19,192 nt of DNA from DASROJ01 sp035646975. GTDB lineage: Bacteria > Acidobacteriota > Polarisedimenticolia > JACPZX01 > DASXTC01. Location of the stretch: assembly GCA_035646975.1 (NCBI GenBank), contig DASROJ010000137.1, forward strand, positions 1 to 19,192. The letters run 5' to 3'. Below, in pieces: positions 15,676 through 19,192 of the stretch (positions within the stretch are counted from its first letter, which is position 1; each line of letters begins with the position of its first letter). The notes below the pieces were generated by a model that searched no databases, was not told the DNA's origin, and saw only the letters and a program-made list of their open reading frames with translations. The translations under genes and the position numbers were made by a program.

Positions 15676-16406
15676 ACCTCGAGTGGATCTTCTTCGACGC
15701 CGGCAACACGCTCATCGGCCTGAACTACCACCTCTTGATCTCCGCGCTCGACGCCGCCGGGTTTCGCGTGGACGAGCTGACGCTGCGCCGCGCGGAACGG
15801 TCGGCCCGACGAGTTCTCGACCGGGCGATCCTGGAGCGATGGCGTGGAGGGGCGCTGCCGCGCACCGGCTGGATAGAGTCAGGAGTTCAGCGGGATTTCT
15901 GGAGACAGATCCTGGAGCTCAGCGGCGCGACGCCGTACCAGGCCGACGCCCTCGTCGACACCGTCCTGGAAGTGACCCGGCCGGCCGGCTCATGGGACCG
16001 CGTGGAGTCGAGCACCCTTCCCGCACTGGACGCGCTTTCCGACGCCGGCTACCGCATGGGCATCATCTCGAATTCCAGCGGGACGCTCGTGGAGCACCTT
16101 CGATCGATCGGCATGGCGCGCCGCTTCGAGCTGATCATCGACTCGCATGATGTCGGCGTGGAGAAACCGCACCCGGACATCTTCCGCCTCGCGCTGGAGA
16201 CATCCGGCGCCAGCGCCTCCAGCTCGCTCTACGTGGGTGACGTCTACGCGATAGACGTTCTGGGCGCGGCGAGCGCCGGGATGCACGCCATGCTGTTCGA
16301 CCCCCTGGGAGGGTGGGATCCGACGGCGCTGCCGCCGGGAGCCCCGGTCTGCCGCACGCTGCACTCGCTGGGCGACCTGCGCGGTCTGCTCGAACCGCCC
16401 GCCTGA
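15672..16406 (+). CDS. HAD-superfamily hydrolase
   Basis: 244 residues from a TTG start that overlaps the upstream stop (TTGA); the sequence immediately enters motif I, and no earlier in-frame start is plausible. HAD motifs: I FFDAGNTL with nucleophile D9; II IISNSSGT (S133); III VEKPHPDIF (K165); IV LYVGDVYAID (D190, D195). A helical cap of about 80 residues lies between motifs I and II (C1 cap). Position +2 after the nucleophile is Gly instead of the Asp of classical HAD phosphatases; some dehalogenase-like and REG-2-like relatives vary here too. The substrate is unknown; a small phosphorylated metabolite is the default guess. Last gene of the plus-strand cluster, convergent with the next. 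Confidence 0.87.
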   Translation: MNLEWIFFDAGNTLIGLNYHLLISALDAAGFRVDELTLRRAERSARRVLDRAILERWRGGALPRTGWIESGVQRDFWRQILELSGATPYQADALVDTVLEVTRPAGSWDRVESSTLPALDALSDAGYRMGIISNSSGTLVEHLRSIGMARRFELIIDSHDVGVEKPHPDIFRLALETSGASASSSLYVGDVYAIDVLGAASAGMHAMLFDPLGGWDPTALPPGAPVCRTLHSLGDLRGLLEPPA

Positions 16407-16422
16407 ACCCGACCGCGCCCGC

Positions 16423-17277
16423 CTAGAAACGAACGGCCATGCCGGCCGATATCCAGCGCTCCGAGCCCGAGTCTTCCACCCCCGCGCTGAGCGTGCCACG
16501 CAGGTTCGAAGTGATGCGGCGGCTCAGCGTGGCCCGTATCCCCGGCGACGCCAGCGGCACTTCGATGCGGGCGCGCACACCCCCCGGCAGCTCCGTGCGC
16601 ATCTCGAGTCGCGGATGCCCGATGACGATCAAGCCGAAGCTGGCGGCCACCGAATCCTGCGTCTGCCCGGCGCCGGTGCGCGCCGGTTCTTCCCGCGCCG
16701 CCGAGCCCATCCGCATCCGGCCCCCGCTCATGACGTCGAAACGGACGCCGTCGAGAAAGGCGCGGGCCCTCCGCAGGGAAACCGTGTCATCGAGCGCGTC
16801 CTCCAGGATCTCGGAAAGCACCCGGTTGTTCGCCCCCTGAAAGATTCGCGTGGCGTCGCGACGCTGGCCGCGTCTCGGGTTGCCGTCCCCGTCGACGACC
16901 TCCGTTGCGTCGGTCTGGAGCAGCGATGGGTTCTTCTCGAGGAACCGCCGTGACTCGCGCTCGAGCGCCGACCGATACCTTCCAAGCAGCGCCTGGCGGA
17001 CGACCTGGGCCTGGCCCGGCAGGCTGAAGGACGCGGAATCCAGCACGGCGTCCATCGAGCGCGTGGCTTCAAGGGTCTCCACACGGAACGACAAGGGGGC
17101 CGACTCGACCCGGAGCAACCCTGAGATCGGCCGGTCGGGTCGTTCCGAGGTCTGCGCCGCAACCGGATCGAATCGTGGCATCGTGAGCAGGATGATCCCC
17201 GCCACCGACAGCCCCTTCCAACCGGCAGGTAGACGCCACCGGGTGGGAAGAGTGAACGACGAATCGGCAAGCTGCAT
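16423..17277 (-). CDS. Exported protein of unknown function
   Basis: 284 residues. A hydrophobic stretch at about 20-34 after a basic start, ending in DPVAAQ, looks like a signal peptide cleaved near residue 41. The middle is rich in charged helices (near 70-125), with an acidic DGDGN motif near 133. The last third alternates polar and hydrophobic residues (LEMRTELPGGVRARIEVPL; SNLRGTLSAGV) and the protein ends in AVRF, a terminal Phe as often found in outer-membrane beta-barrel proteins. An outer-membrane or periplasmic location is therefore inferred. I do not recognise a family. It lies downstream of dnaJ on the same strand, 161 bases away, with its own candidate promoter. Confidence 0.7.
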   Translation of the reverse strand: MQLADSSFTLPTRWRLPAGWKGLSVAGIILLTMPRFDPVAAQTSERPDRPISGLLRVESAPLSFRVETLEATRSMDAVLDSASFSLPGQAQVVRQALLGRYRSALERESRRFLEKNPSLLQTDATEVVDGDGNPRRGQRRDATRIFQGANNRVLSEILEDALDDTVSLRRARAFLDGVRFDVMSGGRMRMGSAAREEPARTGAGQTQDSVAASFGLIVIGHPRLEMRTELPGGVRARIEVPLASPGIRATLSRRITSNLRGTLSAGVEDSGSERWISAGMAVRF

Positions 17278-17342
17278 CGACGCCTGAAGGCCCTGGGAAC
17301 CGCGGCCGCCGCGGCGCGGGAGGGAGGCGCCGTGTCGCCGGA

Positions 17343-17371
17343 AAGGTACGGCGCACCCCGGGGCGGGTCAA
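17343..17371 (-). promoter_or_regulatory. Candidate promoter of the exported-protein gene
   Basis: On the minus strand TTGACC (17371-17366, 5 of 6) and TACCTT (17348-17343, 3 of 6) with a 17-base spacer. RNA would start near 17336, about 59 bases before the ATG at 17277. A GC-rich inverted repeat at 17300-17314 would lie in the leader. Confidence 0.38.
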
Positions 17372-17438
17372 GCCGGACGTGGCTTCCCGGAAGAACGCGA
17401 ATGCGGGACAGGTGCGACTGTGGCGGTTCTGCCCCGAC

Positions 17439-18557
17439 TCACCACCCCAGCGCTGAACGCGGGTTGTCGGGGTTGAGCCGTTGAAGCTCTTCCAGGATCT
17501 TCTTCGATTCCGCGCTGAGTGATTTCGGCGTGACGATCTGCAGCATGACGATCTGATCCCCCGGAGCCGGGCCGTTGCGCGACGGGACTCCCCGCCCCTT
17601 GAGACGGAGACGTTGACCGCTGCTGGAGCCAGCCGGAACGGTCAGCGTGACACGTCCATCGACCGTCGGCACGTCGATACGTGTTCCAAGCGCCGCTTCG
17701 GTGACGGTGAGCGGCAGCTCCAGGATGATGTCCTTGCCGTCGCGGCGGAAGTAGGCGTGCGGCGTCACCCTGAGGACGACGAAGAGGTCGCCCGGTGGGC
17801 CTCCCAGCGCCCCCGCCTCGCCTTTGCCGGCAACGCGAACGCGCGAGCCATCCTCGGCGCCGGGAGGAATCCTGACCTGGATCGTCTCGTTGGAGTGCTG
17901 CGTCCCCGTTCCCCCGCAGGTCCTGCAGGGCTCGCCGGGCGCCTTGCCCGTGCCATGACAGCTCGGACAGGCCGTGGCCATCCGCATCGGGCCTCTGCCG
18001 CTGGTGACACGTCCGCTGCCGCCGCAGTTGGCGCAGTTCTTCGGTTTGCCGGATCGAACGAAGCCCTCGCCCCGGCACGAGTCGCAGCTCACCGTCCTTG
18101 CGAGCGGGATCCTCAGCGTGGTGCCCTTGACGGCATCCTCGAAGGTTATCGAAGCCTGAAACTGGAGGTCGGCGCCCTGGGCGGGACCGTACGACGCCTC
18201 GCGGCCCATTCCAGCGCCGCTGAACAGATCACCGAAGATGCTGCCGAGGTCCGCGGAGTCCTCGAACCTGAATGTCGACGACGCTCCACCCCGGGGGGCG
18301 CCGCGTCCCGCGGACCCCCGCGACTCCCTGAAGAACGATTCGAAGTCGGTGTCGCCGCTTTCCCACTTGCGTCGTTTCTCGGGGTCGGTCAGGACCTCGT
18401 AGGCCTCGCTGATTTCCTTGAACTTCTCATCGCCCTGCTTCTTGTTCGGATTGACGTCCGGGTGGTACTTCTTGGCGAGCTTCTTGTAGGCGGAGCGGAT
18501 CTCCTTTTCGGAGGCTCCGGGTTTCAAACCGAGGATGGCAAAGTAATCTTTCTTCAT
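17439..18557 (-). CDS. dnaJ: Chaperone DnaJ (type I/A Hsp40)
   Basis: 372 residues. The J domain covers 3-67 with HPD at 32-34 (KKYHPDVNPN). A Gly/Phe/Arg-rich linker spans about 70-125, shorter on Gly-Phe repeats than in E. coli DnaJ. The zinc-finger domain has all four CxxCxGxG repeats: CDSCRGEG (158), CANCGGSG (175), CPSCHGTG (197), CRTCGGTG (211). C-terminal substrate-binding domains follow to about 350. All eight zinc ligands are intact, so this is a full type I co-chaperone that delivers unfolded proteins to DnaK and stimulates its ATPase. Neither dnaK nor grpE is in this window. The start at 18557 has no Shine-Dalgarno sequence and a strong promoter immediately upstream. Confidence 0.96.
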   Translation of the reverse strand: MKKDYFAILGLKPGASEKEIRSAYKKLAKKYHPDVNPNKKQGDEKFKEISEAYEVLTDPEKRRKWESGDTDFESFFRESRGSAGRGAPRGGASSTFRFEDSADLGSIFGDLFSGAGMGREASYGPAQGADLQFQASITFEDAVKGTTLRIPLARTVSCDSCRGEGFVRSGKPKNCANCGGSGRVTSGRGPMRMATACPSCHGTGKAPGEPCRTCGGTGTQHSNETIQVRIPPGAEDGSRVRVAGKGEAGALGGPPGDLFVVLRVTPHAYFRRDGKDIILELPLTVTEAALGTRIDVPTVDGRVTLTVPAGSSSGQRLRLKGRGVPSRNGPAPGDQIVMLQIVTPKSLSAESKKILEELQRLNPDNPRSALGW

Positions 18558-18567
18558 CGGAGGTGGC

Positions 18568-18597
18568 AGAATAGGATGCGCCTCCGAAGAGTGTCAA
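18568..18597 (-). promoter_or_regulatory. Sigma70-type promoter of dnaJ
   Basis: On the minus strand a perfect TTGACA (18597-18592), an 18-base spacer and TATTCT (18573-18568, 4 of 6). The predicted RNA start is near 18561, only about 4 bases before the ATG at 18557. The bases before the ATG (CCACCTCCG) are not a ribosome binding site. The mRNA is therefore predicted to be leaderless or nearly so. No CIRCE-type inverted repeat is seen. Confidence 0.6.
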
Positions 18598-18628
18598 GGC
18601 AGCGGGCGCAGTCGGCCCGTGTGGCGTG

Positions 18629-18637
18629 TGTTAGCAT
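18629..18637 (+). promoter_or_regulatory. Candidate extended -10 for the right-edge gene
   Basis: TGTTAGCAT: TGn plus the hexamer TAGCAT (18632-18637, 4 of 6 match to TATAAT). The expected RNA start, 7 bases after the hexamer, falls on the A of the ATG at 18644, predicting a leaderless transcript. There is no recognisable -35. Confidence 0.35.
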
Positions 18638-18648
18638 GCGAGCATGCG
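18633..18648 (+). repeat. Tandem 8-base direct repeat across a start codon
   Basis: AGCATGCG occurs twice without a gap (18633-18640 and 18641-18648). Each copy holds an ATG (18636 and 18644); only the second is in the coding frame. The first copy overlaps the candidate -10. Confidence 0.6.
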
Positions 18649-19192
18649 GCGAAAAGCTCTCGCGATCCGGCTCATCGTACCGGCCATTTCGACCCTGGCG
18701 ATCGTTTCGGTCGCGGTGGTCAGGGCTTCCGACAAGCCGCTCCCATCGGGCGCCGCGCCCGCCCCTTCGCAGAACGCGGATCCGGCGCGCCGGCATGTCG
18801 TCCTGCCGGAGGAAGACCCTAACTTTGTCAGCCTGCTCAACTCGCTGGCCGAGCGCGCCGAGCTCTATCACAAGTCTGCTCTCGGCTTTTCCTGCCGCGA
18901 GAACGTCATCACGGCAAAGTACGACATCGACAGCGGCGGCTTCCGCAAGAGCGAGAAAATCGCCTATGACTATCTGTTCGAAGAGCGGCCCGGCGGCAGC
19001 CTGCGCGAGGTTCGCGAGGAGGTCGTCGAGAAAAAGAGCGGCGAGAAGACCAAGGGGACGGACTTCGAGCCGGCGGCCCCGCCCGCCTACACGTGGGCCA
19101 CGCTTTTTTCGGCCGCGAACCGCGGGCGATTCCATTTCCGCCCGGCGGGTCAGGTCGTGAAGGCCTACCGGCTCCTCACGTTGGTTGATTTC
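18644..19192 (+). CDS. Exported protein of unknown function, cut by the right edge
   Basis: Open for 183 codons from the ATG at 18644 to the window end. The N-terminus MRRKALAIRLIVPAISTLAI with a following hydrophobic stretch to VVRA (residue 28) is a standard signal peptide, so the product is periplasmic or secreted. After a Pro/Ala-rich spacer, residues 59-115 look folded (NFVSLLNSLAERAELYHKSA, then GFSCRENV with the single Cys C84, then AKYDIDSGGFRKSEKIAYDY). A charged Lys/Glu segment follows at 120-140. I do not recognise a family. No ribosome binding site precedes the start. Divergent from dnaJ, with 86 bases between the start codons. Confidence 0.72.
   Translation, partial: MRRKALAIRLIVPAISTLAIVSVAVVRASDKPLPSGAAPAPSQNADPARRHVVLPEEDPNFVSLLNSLAERAELYHKSALGFSCRENVITAKYDIDSGGFRKSEKIAYDYLFEERPGGSLREVREEVVEKKSGEKTKGTDFEPAAPPAYTWATLFSAANRGRFHFRPAGQVVKAYRLLTLVDF

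Noticed and set aside
17300..17314. CCGCGG inverted repeat with a 3-base loop as a dnaJ terminator
   Set aside because: It lies 125 bases after the dnaJ stop, downstream of a candidate promoter for the next gene, and has no T run; GC-rich palindromes arise easily here.
17613..19160. A 515-codon plus-strand open frame across dnaJ and the right-edge gene
   Set aside because: Antisense to the four zinc-finger repeats of dnaJ, and it enters the last gene in the wrong frame.
1..19192. CRISPR array, tRNA, rRNA, insertion sequence, prophage or defence system
   Set aside because: I looked for regular repeats, cloverleaf-like segments, transposase or integrase motifs and known defence-gene motifs and saw none; MoxR-VWA alone is not evidence of defence.

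Overview
The window is gene-dense, GC-rich DNA (coding third positions mostly G/C) from what looks like an uncultured diderm bacterium. An SppA-type protease, a periplasmic adaptor with MacB-type permeases, exported thioredoxin-fold proteins and a possible outer-membrane protein point to a two-membrane envelope. The gene mix would suit Acidobacteriota or another deep-branching GC-rich phylum. That placement is inference; there is no rRNA or other phylogenetic marker here. I see no tRNA, rRNA, CRISPR array, insertion sequence, prophage or plasmid gene. No stretch over about 200 bases lacks a gene.

Layout. (1) 1-2862, minus: an apparent operon of a DEAD-box RNA helicase, a MoxR-type AAA+ ATPase overlapping it by 4 bases, and the N-terminal part of a CoxE-like VWA protein cut by the left edge. 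(2) 3041-4747, plus: a HEAT-repeat-like protein of unknown function. (3) 4767-6497, minus: a two-domain signal peptide peptidase SppA. (4) 6587-8199, plus: a small DUF309 protein, then two exported thioredoxin-fold proteins in tandem (a redoxin and a TlpA-like protein). (5) 8211-12604, minus: a MacAB-like operon of periplasmic adaptor, ABC ATPase and two different FtsX/MacB-type permeases. (6) 12805-16406, plus: six closely packed genes: an MscL-like channel with a C-terminal zinc ribbon, a PLP enzyme of the D-cysteine desulfhydrase/ACC deaminase family, a DUF2085 membrane protein, an unrecognised membrane protein, a small cysteine-rich protein and a HAD hydrolase. (7) 16423-18557, minus: DnaJ, then an exported protein of unknown function. 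(8) 18644-19192, plus: an exported protein of unknown function running off the right edge.

Most of this is chromosomal housekeeping and envelope biology: export and redox folding (thioredoxins), envelope proteolysis (SppA), efflux or lipoprotein-type transport (MacAB-like), osmotic release (MscL-like) and chaperone function (DnaJ). I found no clear new defence or mobile system. The most unusual parts are the cysteine-rich operon at 12805-16406, the helicase-MoxR-VWA operon, and promoters that sit so close to start codons that dnaJ and the last gene may be transcribed with almost no leader. Many very long open frames antisense to real genes (up to 690 codons) are composition artefacts and are not listed as genes.
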